A DNA stretch of 64,000 nucleotides, taken from positions 16,233,701 through 16,297,700 of the forward strand of contig OW203771.1 in the NCBI GenBank assembly GCA_934045905.1, given 5' to 3'. Source of the stretch: Leuctra nigra. Taxonomy: Eukaryota > Arthropoda > Insecta > Plecoptera > Leuctridae. Shown piece by piece: positions 11,722 through 23,710 of the stretch (positions are counted from its first letter, which is position 1; each line of letters begins with the position of its first letter). The position numbers and the translations under genes were made by a program. The notes beneath the pieces were generated by a model. That model was not told the DNA's origin. It ran no database searches and worked only from the letters and a program-made list of their open reading frames with translations.

Positions 11722-12053
11722 CTGGGACTGGAACCGGAACTGGAACCCTTATCAATATTAAACATTTTTGGACTCCATTAAGGTTCCATAAGGGTTCCTT
11801 AAATAATGAATTTCATTGAATTTTTACTTCATTTCCTTTCAAATCTAGAAATTATTTACTGCCATTTCAAGTTTTTCAAATAAATGATCACTGAGTCAAA
11901 TTAATGTTAGACATTCCGAGCATGTAAAGTTCATAAAACTCGATTTAAAATAATAATAATTTGAATTATTGTCTGAATTTGATGGAACCTATTGGAACCC
12001 TTATGGAACCGAAATGGAACCGGAACCGATGTTCATTTGGGTTCCCGTCCCTG
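11722..12053. mobile_element. MITE with GGAACC-rich inverted ends
   Basis: The left end is CTGGGACTGGAACCGGAACT. The right end in reverse complement is CAGGGACGGGAACCC, followed by more GGTTCC units. The CAGGGACGGGAACC-type end suggests a hAT derivative. It is ~330 bp and non-coding, and I do not see a clean target duplication. Confidence 0.55.
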
Positions 12054-13290
12054 ATAAACGCACGTTGCCCTGCACGATGCACGCGTAGCCTCCTGTTTCC
12101 ACCAGAGCCAATGAACACTCTACATTAATTGCTGGAATAGTTTCATCCCAGCTTCACCAACATCCTCTTCACTTCCACTGATTCTTCTTAGAATCATTCC
12201 CTGCGCTTCCATCAGCCTCTTCATGAACAAAACAAACGGGTCATTTTTAATCGAAACAAAACGAATATTTCAAGTTGAAAGAATGGTTTAAATCAAGGTC
12301 TCTACCATCACGAATCACATGCAGTTCTAATTGCGATAATCACCAAAATTATACTGCATTTTGTATACCAGTAAAATTATATGTTAAAAGCCGAAGTTTT
12401 ATATAAACATAAAAAAATTGCCGGCTTCATTGAGTACTTAATTATAGTGATGATTCGCAAATGTGTTCGAATTTCCTAGAATTTGATTATAAATTCTATA
12501 AATAATTGATTGTAAACACGAATTTTTGCGAAGGATGCATAAATAATAATCAGAAACCCCCGGTTTGTGTTGATTCTGGGAACCATCACCTGCGCGTGAT
12601 GTTATTATCCTGTCTACGGAAAAGGGGTAAAGGACAGGGGAAGATGGATTGAGGATGAAAGATGGAGAAACAACTGAAACCCCTTCTCCACGATAGTAAC
12701 AACCAAAACAACTAACAAGTACACGTGCCAATGAGGAAGAAAGACGGAGAATCCGCTGGAAAACTCTGTGGTTGGACACTTTGCCAAAGTTGAATAAAAG
12801 GATATTTAACGAGTGCCAGAATTGAGGAAGGGCAACGTTCGCTTTCTTGGTTTAATTGCGTAGTCCAATTGTCGACATTCTTATTTCGTATTTCGTAGCC
12901 CCCGAATTACTTTTCTACGTCGCATATTGTTTTATTATTGTTTCATGTACACCGATAATTCGAAGGATACCCGTGTTGATGGGAAACTAGTTAACAACTT
13001 TTGTATGTCACTGTACAGTGATATAGCAAGGACTATACTGGAAAAATTATCTATCAAATTTTATGCATTAGTTAATTATTAGAGATCATCAGTGTTCATT
13101 TCTTTCTATCAGATCTAGGTATTAAAATAATTTTTCAAAATTTTACAGTAAACTCTTAGTAATTAGTCACAAAACCTAACGGACAGTTTTCATATTTGGG
13201 GGAAAACAAATAAACGTTAAAATGAAACAAAATAGCTCACAAGTAAAATACTTTCCTATAGTGAGCAGGCTGTAGAAAATTATTTCATAT
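12054..13290. other. No gene or named repeat seen
   Basis: AT-rich. The 113-codon antisense frame at 12438-12779 has no recognisable motif and is not supported. Confidence 0.45.
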
Positions 13291-13294
13291 CTTT

Positions 13295-13366
<72 letters not shown>
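13291..13366. repeat. (TTTC)n microsatellite
   Basis: About 18 CTTT units, followed by interrupted TTTC/TTTA units to about 13395. Confidence 0.95.
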
Positions 13367-15407
13367 ACTTTATTTCTTTATTTCTTTCTATCTTTATACA
13401 TCCAACAGAGTACAATAATTTACAAGTGGGCATAACAAATATAAAAACAAACTTTAATTAATGCAATATAAAATAACAAACTAACAGTCAATCAGTATTT
13501 TTACAGAAAAAAAAAATAAATAACTCGAATAAACCTAATCTTATAGGCTGAAAAACATATTTATTAAAAGTAACGTTCGTTTCATAGAGATGTGAAACAT
13601 AACATAACTAAAGTGCTGTCAATTTGGAAGTTCAAATTAAAGTAAAAGTGTCACATGTGGTAGTGTAATTAGATTCACATGACCCTTCCTTTTAGATATC
13701 CTATCATTCTGTGATATGACAGCTCGAGTAATTGTCACGTGCCGGGCGAGCAAGGTAAAGGTAGGATAACAAGGAAGATAGCTCAAGGTCGAACTGGCGT
13801 GGCTACAACTTGCCAATAGAATAAAACAATCGGACAGGTTGCTGTCACTGCTTCCTGGAATTCCAAGAAGATATTGAGATACAGACACGTGATTTCTCTG
13901 ACATATCACGTGAAATATGTATTGAAAATAACCCGGTTTGATCACAATAACACTTGCATATTAAAGTAATAAAAGGAAGATAATTTTGAGCTCATTGGCA
14001 AAAATAAACAGTTTTCCTGTAGGTTTAGTGTTAGAAATAATTTTCACGTCACAGGTAATTAAAGTGTATATTCAAACATCCAACAAAGTGTTACAAAATC
14101 TCTGATGCAAACGCAATTTCCGATTGTGGAAACAGTTGTTATAGAAATCTGGACCTCAAAGTTAAATTACACGGATATTTGAAATCGGCGTCAACCACAT
14201 TTTGTAAAAATGTAATTATAGATTTCTGTCAAAAAGTGCTAACTCCTCAATCTTAATTAAAAGTATGATAGTATCTGCCACTCAAAAACAAAAAATGTGT
14301 CTTCTGCGAAAGCTAATTCTACCGTGATTTTCTACCTATCCTATCTATATTGAATTGTTTTGAAGGCAGACAACAATCATCAATATTCCACGAGTAGAAA
14401 AAACATTTAACGTTCACTTCATGAGTAGGTATTGTAATCATGTAATGGACGGCATAAATAAGTTTCTGAAAGGATTACAATTACTCTTACGTACGCGATC
14501 GTTTGCAGTTTACGTCACCGACATTATATACAGTAAATTAAATAATGATTTATAATGTAAAAGATATAAAACGAGAGTAATTGAGTGGGAACGTCATAAG
14601 TCATCTGCAACTTCTAAATCAAACCAATGTCATGGTTGCTACGCTTTCAGGGACAACTCGGCTATATTGGCACATTCATATAGTGATAAGAATCAATAAC
14701 AATTTCCACTAACAGTCTGTAAATTCAAAGGGGAACGAATCAGTGGGTCTACGACGAGGTCTACTTTATTTAATGTAATTTAAATTAAATTACATAATAA
14801 TTATTCGAAAATCACACAAAATTATTTTACAAATTAAATTAAAAGGCGCCACCATACTAACAATTGTTTAAATTAAAGAAACACAAAAACTATAGGATCC
14901 AAAAAGTGAAAATATAAAATATTATGTAAACAAGAATAAATATTATACAAAATCTTTAAATTAAAAAATTATATAGTACCTACACTATGAATTAAAAATA
15001 AACACACAAACAAATACAACAATGCATAGGTAATAGTTACTCGAATTACCGGCAATTAGAAGTTTCGGAAAAAACATACATTTCCTTGGCAATGACAAAC
15101 AACTTAAAATGTAAACGTCTTTCGGATGTCTTAGGTTATATATACACTCTATTGTTTCATACCCGAAAACAATGTTTACACCAGCAATTAACACATTATC
15201 CCTACAAGAAACACATGAATCACGGTGTAAAACTCGTCTTCCGGACATATCAAAACGTTCCATTATTCAAATCAGGTTATGTGATACTTATGATGGCGAT
15301 CGAATGCATGAGCACGTGATAATGTCGGGTTATCTTTGCTGTGCGGCTTGGCAGAAGTGGGGTTATGTTTGAAACAAGAGAACGGCGCGGCAAAAGGCCA
15401 AAGCCTT
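13367..15407. other. No gene or named repeat seen
   Basis: Very AT-rich, with only short scattered open frames. None has a domain motif or plausible exon boundaries. Confidence 0.45.
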
Positions 15408-15957
15408 TAGGTCTGTTCGTTTTGCTTACTGCACTTTACTGCTCACTGCAAATCCGTTCGTTTTGCATCAAACTTGCTGTTCCGTCACTGCGATTGTGTT
15501 CGATTTGACACTGACAGTAGCTGCGCAGTGACTGCTCTTACAGCTGGGTAGGGAGGTGATGTAAATGCAGTAACTTTGCAGTAGGCGGCAAAATGGCCCA
15601 TGTTTGAAATGTAAAATGTGTTTCTTATGGATGGATAGTGAAAAAACGCCTAAGGAGGAGGGAAATGAGTATTTGTTTCAGAGTTTAGTTTAGTTACATG
15701 TTATGAAATGATACATATTTACATAAAAATGCATTGGGATTAGACAAGAATTCTATAAATGCAGAACATAACCTCACTTATTTTTACATTCTTCCCGCCA
15801 AATTCACAAACTTCCCAACCAATAGGAAAAGGCCAGCCTGACATCCTGCTGCAAATGCGTTCGTTTTGTGTTGGTACAGCAAGCTACTGCAAGAGTTACC
15901 AGGGCCTACTGTAAGCTGCTGCTACTGCAACTGCAGTAAGCAAAACGAACAGACCTA
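15408..15957. mobile_element. MITE with perfect ~26 bp inverted repeats
   Basis: The left end starts TAGGTCTGTTCGTTTTGC and runs on through TTACTGCA. The right end is its exact complement, finishing GCAAAACGAACAGACCTA. Diverged internal copies of the same motif (CCGTTCGTTTTGCATC at about 15461, GCGTTCGTTTTGTGTTGG at about 15865) give nested terminal repeats. If TA is the target duplication, it could be a Tc1/mariner-type derivative. The 550-bp interior is non-coding. Confidence 0.75.
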
Positions 15958-16079
15958 TTGTCATGGATTCTCGTGCTTATTTTGCGTCGCATTATGAAGT
16001 AGTCATACCAAAGTCATACCAGGGTGCATTCCCAAGTATGTTGAAAATGTTTGCCGTGCGGAAATGAGCCACAGTTAAT

Positions 16080-16437
16080 TTCACTGCAACTTGTATAGTT
16101 TTTGAACGAGATCCTGTGATTGGTTGAAAATTTAAAATTTGACCAATCAACCTTAAATTTTGGATGGTCATTGGTACCAACATTTTAGGTGTTTTCAAAA
16201 TTTTCATACAAATCTGTAAAGCACTTCAAGAGATGATTACATTTTACGGACGTTTTACGCTTTTGAAATAGTTGTAAAATTTATTCAAATAAATGTCAAA
16301 GGAATATTTCACGCCCCTTGATGTATTTGGTTAGCAATTACCAAGATATAATATAGAACAGCAACTTTCACACAGAAATAAATTCGCATACAATATGAGG
16401 TCGCTTATCAACGCGGTAAGATTACCGTTTCCCTAGT
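16080..16437 (+). mobile_element. Truncated Helitron-like element, second family
   Basis: GGTCATTGGTACCAACATTT (about 16166) and the block around it match the element in the receptor intron near 56770. The end TCGCTTATCAACGCGG...CCGTTTCCCTAG (16399-16436) is a diverged version of the terminus at 57341-57379. The 5' end is unclear. Confidence 0.45.
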
Positions 16438-16526
16438 TAAAACAAATATATTACCATCGTTCTTGAATATAAGCTGACATTGTTTTCTCTCCATTATATC
16501 ATCAAATTTCTGATGTAATTTAGATC

Positions 16527-17846
16527 CCCATAAAAAACACTCCGTGTAAAAATACGAGCCAAGTCTCTTCAACTATAAAAAAATAGAAGAAATCTAAAAA
16601 TTCAGCACTGAAAAGTAGTGATATCAAAAAATGAGCCAAGTCAAAACTTAATTTTAAAAACCAAAATATAATTGGCGCATCGTGTATATAAATAGTATAG
16701 AAGCATTATGCCAAAAATCAAATGTACCTAAATATATATAATATACCTATAATGCCCTTAAGAACGATGCGCCAGGTATATTTTGTTTTTTAAAATTAAG
16801 TTTTGACTTGGCTCATTTGTTGATATCACTACTTTTCAGTGCTGAATTTTTAGATTTCTTCTATTTTTTTATAGTTGAAGAGACTTGGCTCGTATTTTTA
16901 CACGGAGTGTTTTTTATGGGGATATCACTTATTTTTTTAGTTTATTTACACAACTTGTAACACACATCGGAGCAACAATGACTAATTACTTTAAAAAAAC
17001 TCGCCATTTCCGAATTGGTTAACACGCAAAATTGTGTTTGGTGCTCAATATACCTAAGCTTAAAGTGATATTCCATGAAGAATTGCGATAGCTTCGTTCC
17101 AATTAGTCCAGCCGTTTTCGAGATATGGTATCACTTCCGGTTTTCAAATTGGCGACTGAAATTACTGCCACCTAGAATTTATTTCTATAAATGTTATGTA
17201 TCATTATAAGCCTTCTGAATATATAGTTATTGTAGTAAGAGGTCATTAAAATCTAGTTCTTCATTTTCATGACGTCATTTCCGGTTTCGGTAATAGTACA
17301 TCTCTACTTTAACTATTGATATTCCATATAGATGACCGTCTGAATCATTTGGCGCTGGTTTAATTCCTAACGGTCCAGCCGTTTTCGAGATATGACGTCA
17401 CTTCCGGTTTCAAAATGGCGGCTTCCTGTTGGTTTTATAAAAAGGCACCTCAGACGCCAAAAGTGCACATGTGGTGAAAATTTCAGATCGATCGGCTCAG
17501 CCGTTTAGGCTGTGGCGGTGATTGCGGTGTTTCCTGATATCATCTGAATCATCTGAAGATCAAAGTGGTGTAATTTCACTGTTTTCTCGGCCCTCTAGCT
17601 CGCAAATGGTATAGCCTATTGTTCTCAAATTTGGTATATGTGGTGGGGTGGGCCATAGCTCAAAATTAAGATATTTTACAACAATGTGAGATTTTCCAAT
17701 TTTATGATCCAGTAGGCCGAAAATGCCATGTTGTTGCTTACAGTAAAAGTGTTTGGTCTGCTCCTCAGTTTTTAGGCATTTACGGTATGTTGAGTGAGTG
17801 TGAGTGTACGGTACGACTTGGCTGGGTGGAGCGACCGCTCCACTAG
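16527..17846 (+). mobile_element. Helentron-like non-autonomous element, copy B
   Basis: Same architecture as 7700-9115. It starts CCCATAAAAAACACTCC. Foldback arms surround a short unrelated loop (about 16680-16765). The body has GATATGACGTCACTTCCGG-type repeats, then GACTTGGCTGG, the TGGAGCG/CGCTCCA hairpin and CTAG. This is the cleanest copy because it lacks the microsatellite expansion. Both outer ends are flanked by unrelated DNA, which supports the element boundaries. Confidence 0.72.
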
Positions 17847-18302
17847 ATGTCTTGTTACTTGATTTAATTTAATAGATTATGTCTCGACCTTCAGTATTGA
17901 TTCAAAATATTTATCCTCGTAATCCAGAATTCTTAGGAAAATCTCTCTGGTTTTCCTATCGCTATAAATCAGTTACACGTGCATTATCATAAGTCCTCGT
18001 CTACACATGCGCAATCGCTCCACAGGAAACTGGCTCGATTACATCACTAATCACGAGAAACTATTTGATTTATTATAAGACTTTTTTATCATTCCTGGAA
18101 TAAAAAGTAAATTGTAGGTACAAATAAAAAGTATTTAGTCTCCCTGATGTTATCAATCATAAATGGCAGTTCTACAAGAGTACCAGGATATGCAATTGGT
18201 TGGGAAAGTATACGGAAAAAACAGTCACAGGATGCAGCTTATAGAGATATGTAGTAATCTTATTAGGTCGAACCATCTGCTTTTTATATGAGGAGTTATC
18301 AT

Positions 18303-18432
18303 AGAAGACCCCTGTTCGATCCTAGGCTGACCGTCTGACTGGGATCATGTAGCGCCTAATACGCCACGACGGCTCCCTTCCTACATTCCAATCATCCCTA
18401 TCTTCATCACAATCTCCCAATTATCATCATGT
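18303..18432 (+). mobile_element. SINE fragment with internal deletion
   Basis: A B-box-like TGTTCGATCCTAGG is followed by CCGTCTGACTGGGATCATG, the CGCCACGACGGCTCCCTTCC block and the ATCTCCCAATTATCATCATG tail. Confidence 0.5.
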
Positions 18433-20646
18433 CACCTTTATTTTTCATTCGAATTACAAAAACTCCTAATGTACTCTTTATCAACTAAATGTATAATCTG
18501 AATAGTAAAGGTATTATAGCTACAAGTGACTAAATGGACGCTAGTAAGCAAACTGACTTTTTGTATAAAAATAATACTTATAATTATAATTAATATTAAT
18601 TGCATACGAGGAAAACCGTTCAACATCACGAAGACCATATTTTTTTCCTAACTTAATTTGTATAATACACACAAGGAAAATAAAATATATAAGTATTTTA
18701 ATTTATGTAGTAAGGGTGATTTTCAAACATCTTCGTACTATTTATAATGCCCGACCTTATCGTGTATCCATAAGGAAAAACATTCTGCTTCGACTGCATC
18801 ATGTTCTTGATCTTGTAGAACGCTTGTCAACAATCATCTTATCACATCTTGTCGTACATTGTTGACTACAACAATACTCCTGTCGGTCGATGACGCTGAC
18901 GATACAATGAATCGTCAATGACAAGGTTTGCATTCACTAATTACCCGATTGCCCTTGCTTGTGCGGTGGCCGTGTAGTGGCGTTGTTTTTGTGAGTGCCG
19001 CTTTGCTTCTTCCATGATCACGTTCTGGCATCGCGAATTGTGCTAATGAAGGACCTTTTAATTGAGTCAATTGCATCGGCGTTTACACTTCCGTGATGCA
19101 TTTAATTCGACAGGTATTTTATTTCCTGGATTAAAGCGTTTTTTTATCAGATGCCGCAAGGATCTTTGACAATTTCAGCAATGCTGAAAGTTAACATGTA
19201 TAGGTATCAATATTTATACTTTACTAAGGCTATTTGGTATTTTTTTTACGATTATTACGAGTAAACGAATTTGGGAATCTAAATTGGTAACATTTTAGGC
19301 TAAAATGTGGTTAGGAGAAATGTGAAATGAGTGATTTATCAAAATTAGTAAAAATTAATATCAACATTAGTAACAATGTATTAATTGGAAACTTGAAATA
19401 AAGTGTAGGGGGGGGGGGGGGGAGCAAGTTTCCTTTCACTTGTTTTCTGTGCGAATACTCATAAAATGGTGTTACGCTGTATACGGGCGTTAAACCATTT
19501 TTCGTAAATGCCTGTTTCAAAAAAAAATACTAGTTGAGTTGTCATAAAGATGTTATTTGATACAGAGAAAACCAAATATTCTATTGATTTGCTGAAGAAA
19601 GCTTTCAAATTTAGAAATTTGAGTTGTATTTAAAGCATGAAATAACTATAATATTGAATAAAAACGCAAGAAATTTCTGGAAAAGTAATGGAATAGAGAA
19701 AAATCAAGGCTTTTATTACAGCAAAAAGGGGTTCAAGAAATCGTTACAATGCATCAAAACGAATGACCATGAAGAAAAATGTATTGGGTGCTTCGCCCCC
19801 AAACCCCCTTATTTTCCTTCGTGTGTCATTTGTTTGCGTATACACATAATTTTTTTTAGGACTACACCACTGAATTCTAGTGAAACCCCCACATTCAATT
19901 AATATAAATAACCCAAATTAAAGGCAATACTTATTATGATGAATCTTTCATTTTTAAAAAGTGCACTATTATTAATTTGTCCCGGATAAAGTGCAGTGTA
20001 AAAGTATCGTGGATTTTGGAATGCGCCTCGCCTGCCAATGACAGATCGGTTGAGTGTTGAAGAACGGGCGGGCAGCAATTAGCACAACTATTAATAATAA
20101 GTGGGTCTCAACTCTGGCGTAACGAGACGGCTATTTTTATCTATTTAAATATACAAAACTCTTGCAGGGATGCCTCTGGGTCAATACACTGTGACTAGAT
20201 CAGTCAAAAACACAGTTATTTACATAACAATTTCACTTGTCAGTCTTTGAATACAGATAAACTGTTGAAATTTGAAATATACAGTCGATTATAGAAAATG
20301 TTGTTACATGAAGTAATGTTTTTAAATATGTTTAGCCGTGACACTATTGGCTTGACCTGTATCTTCATAGGACGTTTAAATGATGACATCCTAGGGAACA
20401 ATATGTTTCATGGAGCATGAATGAGTGAAATCTGTCTCAGTGTTATTGAAATGTGCATGTAATAAAACGTATATTTGTCTCTTATTCAAATAAAATGTAT
20501 TTGATTCAAATTATTTCTCTCGGAGTAGTATGCAACATTCCAAGTATTGGTCTCTTTATACCAAGACACATCAATCAATAATTGTATCTATTATTGTGAA
20601 AGTAGACTTATTCAAAGTTAAAATAGTAAAAAAAAAAAATTATTAG
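18433..20646. other. No gene seen
   Basis: AT-rich, with a G-run at about 19408-19421. The open frame at 19624-19902 (92 codons) starts at a TTG and has no recognisable motif. Confidence 0.45.
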
Positions 20647-20856
20647 GTACACTCAAACCAATAAAAATCGGTACTCGAAAAGAAAGGGATTAGCTGATGG
20701 CATCATCCCATGAAGGCTGTGTTAACGCTTCATCTACCTCGAGTAGGTGAGCTCTTATTTCATTGATAATAACAAGGATTGGTTGTCAAGGAACCTTAAT
20801 TAGCAGCAGCCAAACCTTTTCTTTACGAGTGCCAATTTTTATTGGTTTGAGTGTAC
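20647..20856. mobile_element. MITE, type copy of the GTACACTC family
   Basis: It has ~40-bp terminal inverted repeats: left GTACACTCAAACCAATAAAA, continuing with TCGGTACTCGAAAAGAAA; the right end is its near-exact complement. At 210 bp it encodes nothing. Related copies lie at 62, 261, 2051, 26127 and 26340. Confidence 0.8.
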
Positions 20857-21535
20857 ATATTTTTTGTCGACTTAAAAGTATGTCAAATTGTCGAATTTTT
20901 TATGCTCCAACCAATTATACCTAAACTTCTTATCTAACGTTGGCGTCATTTTGATTTGACAATATCCTGTTACTCCACCTGGTCCACCATCACTGACGTC
21001 ACCGATAAGCAGCATCTCACCACGTCACAGATCACACGCACAGCATCACTTATCTCTTACATCACAGTTCCATCCGAGAGTGCGTCTCTCTTCTTGTTAC
21101 TTGTAGCGTCACTAACTACCTACGTGCGTCATAGACTAGGTTTAAAGAAATCACGTCACGACATTAGAAGAGTGTTTGAAACAGCAGCTTTGGTCCATTC
21201 ATGATAAAAAGAAGATTGTTTTGGACACCTCAAAGGAGAAGGCCGAACGTCCATTTAAATATTATTGTGGGTAGCTCAAAAACCATTCATTCGAACTTGA
21301 TCCAGCCAATTGTAATAGTGGCATGAGTCATTGTGTAAGATAATAATTCAATTTCTGTCTAATGGAAATTGATAGAGCTTTGGCTACTTCATTTCAAAAG
21401 TGTGTAAAGCAAAATCGAACAGATGGGACTTCCGGCCGTTTAACTCTAAGGGGCAGAGTTTTGCAGTGAATTCTGGTCGAGCATTTTTGTATATTGTTAT
21501 CGTGATGATTTTTTTTTAACTAATAGCGAGACATG

Positions 21536-21700
21536 ATTGATTATGATGGTGTATGGTGGGAAGGAGGTGGTCGTGGCCTATTAGTGGGGAACCCTACCAG
21601 CATTTACCTTTCGACTGAGGGTAATCACTAGAGAACTACAGTGAGATAGAACGGCCGTGGGAATTGAACTTTGGACCTCTTTAGGGAAAGTTCAAATCGT
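21536..21700 (-). mobile_element. SINE fragment, reversed
   Basis: On the minus strand a worn B box (CCAAAGTTCAATTCCCACGG) is followed by the CGAAAGGTAAATGCTGG block and GGCCACGACCACCTCCTTCC. Confidence 0.6.
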
Positions 21701-21764
21701 TAGAAAAATGTGGCCCATTATTGAATGACTATGAAGCACCGTGCTATGAAGTAAAGGAGGCTCG

Positions 21765-21875
21765 TGCTTGGAAGGGCAATAGGTCACGACGCCTATTCCA
21801 ACCATACATCTCCATCTTCTCCAAATCTTCATAATCATTCATCCGTCCCTATTAGTCTATAGTTGCGGAACAGGC
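21765..21875 (+). mobile_element. SINE 3' fragment
   Basis: AGGTCACGACGCCTATTCCA, CTTCATAATCATTCATCCGT and TTGCGGAACAG match the 3' body of the SINE family. Confidence 0.45.
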
Positions 21876-21952
21876 AATAAAGACACTTTGTTTTATAACA
21901 GTGATTTCATTTGATATTTCACCAGCAATATGGGACATTGCAGTTTACAGAA

Positions 21953-22100
21953 TAAAGCTAACTTCCCGTCCCATACATCGCTTTCGCTTCGCTTTCGGTT
22001 CGGTTTCGCTAAAGTTGAAGTTTGACCAACATTATTTTTCGGCGAAAAGGTAGCCATTTTGCGAAATGAACCGAAAGCGTAGTATGGGAACTTAGCTTTA
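21953..22100. mobile_element. ~148 bp MITE
   Basis: The left end TAAAGCTAACTTCCCGTCCC and the right end in complement (TAAAGCTAAGTTCCCATACT) pair. Both continue into CGCTTTCGGTTC. Confidence 0.65.
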
Positions 22101-22493
22101 GCCTTTAGGTCCCAAAGGAAAGCGGCCTTTTCTACTACAAATTGATGTATTCAATGAACTGTGTCACGGGGAACTCTGTATCATCATCATGTGCGCGCGC
22201 AACGGGGCTGTTACGTCACAGTGATGAAGATTCACAGACTCCAGACTGACTCACACACATCCAGCAATAGAACCTGTTGAACAGACGGGATGTGACTCAA
22301 ATGCGTTCGGTGAATGAATGATCATTCAGTGAGAAGTTCTTTGCAGAATACAGGATAAAACTCTGTGTAAATAGACGACAAAGATGTTTTAAACGTACCC
22401 GACAGAGAGAAACATAATGAAGAGATTTGAAGCGAGTGTTGAGGAGACGTAACTCATTCAAAAAGGTCGAAATTGTTCATTTTTATATTTTTT

Positions 22494-22732
22494 GCGGTGC
22501 TTAACGTCGCACTATTCTGCAACTAATGGTGACTTACGAAGGATTATGATGATGATTGGGAGGTGATGATGAATAGTAGGCATAAGGATGGATGGTTGGA
22601 AGGAGGTGGTCGTTGCCTAGTAAGGGATCCTTCCAACCGCCTGACTGAAACCACAATAAATCCGAGTCGCGGTCACGGGAATCGAACCCGGGACCTCTGG
22701 AGTGCAAGTTTAGAGCTTAATGCCTGAGCTAA
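22494..22732 (-). mobile_element. Near full-length tRNA-derived SINE, reversed
   Basis: Read on the minus strand, TTAGCTCAGGCATTAAGCTC (A-box region) leads to the B box GGTTCGATTCCCGTGACC, then the body and the family 3' end (TGCAGAATAGTGCGACGTTA). A and B boxes are the internal RNA polymerase III promoter of tRNA-derived SINEs. Confidence 0.7.
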
Positions 22733-22861
22733 CTTGTTCCTTAGTAATACATTTTTTTTCATCATTCCTTTTAGTTCTAAAAGCCTAGTTTACACGGTTC
22801 AAACAAAAGTTTCAATAAACTCTTTGAGCTCGAACCAGTTTTGTATGCAATGTATTGAAAG

Positions 22862-23222
22862 AGGGCTGAGTAGTGAGTGTGGCCTTGAGGTGTCTCTAAT
22901 CGATTTTTATCAATATCTTTTACCATTGTAATTGTCAACAAAATAGGGCTTTGTACGAGTATTCAGACCAGTTCAATTAAAATAATTTCATAGTTTGGAA
23001 TAAGTTATTAGTTTTATTTTGTCTAACAGATGTTTAGTGCCGTAATTTTACTAATTTTCGGGCACTAAACGTCTGTAGGACAAAGTAAATCTAATAAACT
23101 ATTACAAGCTATGGAATTATTTTCATTGAACTGTTCTGAATACTCGTACAAAGCCTTATTTTGTTAACAATTACATTGGTAAAAGATATTGATAAAAATC
23201 AATCAAAAAACTCTTCAAGGTC
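22862..23222. mobile_element. Foldback MITE, family member 1
   Basis: Two ~180-bp arms (22862-23040 and about 23045-23222) are inverted copies with almost no loop, for example GGCTTTGTACGAGTATTCAG against its complement near 23143. Members 2 and 3 lie at 41375-41759 and 63818-64000. Non-coding. Confidence 0.8.
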
Positions 23223-23544
23223 AAATTCGCGTCTCGGTTACATAGGTTGAACAGAAAGGTTGAATGCATTGAATTGCACGAAACATTGAATCGTCATCTC
23301 TACAGACCAGACGTACACACGTGCACTTAGTGTCCAGGTCACGTGCACAATGCACCTAGCCACGCCATGAGTGCATGTGCAGCAGACGATGAATCACACA
23401 GAGACGACCGCACATCCTCTGTGAGAGCGAATGAATGGCGCTGTACCACTCTCTCTGTCTCGCAACTGTTCGTAGACATCATTGTCTCTCATGCCGATGA
23501 TATGCTAGACGAAGCATTTGATTTCATTCAAGTATAGACCGAGC

Positions 23545-23690
23545 AAGTTGGCTCAAGTTCTATAGTTTCACTACGTACCGGGTTCGATTATCGCGACATT
23601 CCTTCCTAACATCTTTTTTTGGTTTTTTTCAGCCGGGGGTCTAATATTAGGAAGGTTCTACCAGTAGATCATCCGCCTCATATCCTTCTT
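23545..23690 (+). mobile_element. SINE, diverged
   Basis: An A-box-like AGTTGGCTCAAG, a B box CGGGTTCGATTATCGCG, then AATATTAGGAAGGTTCTACC and CCGCCTCATATCC. Confidence 0.5.
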
Positions 23691-23710
23691 CGTTATTCAG
23701 ATCGATTCCT

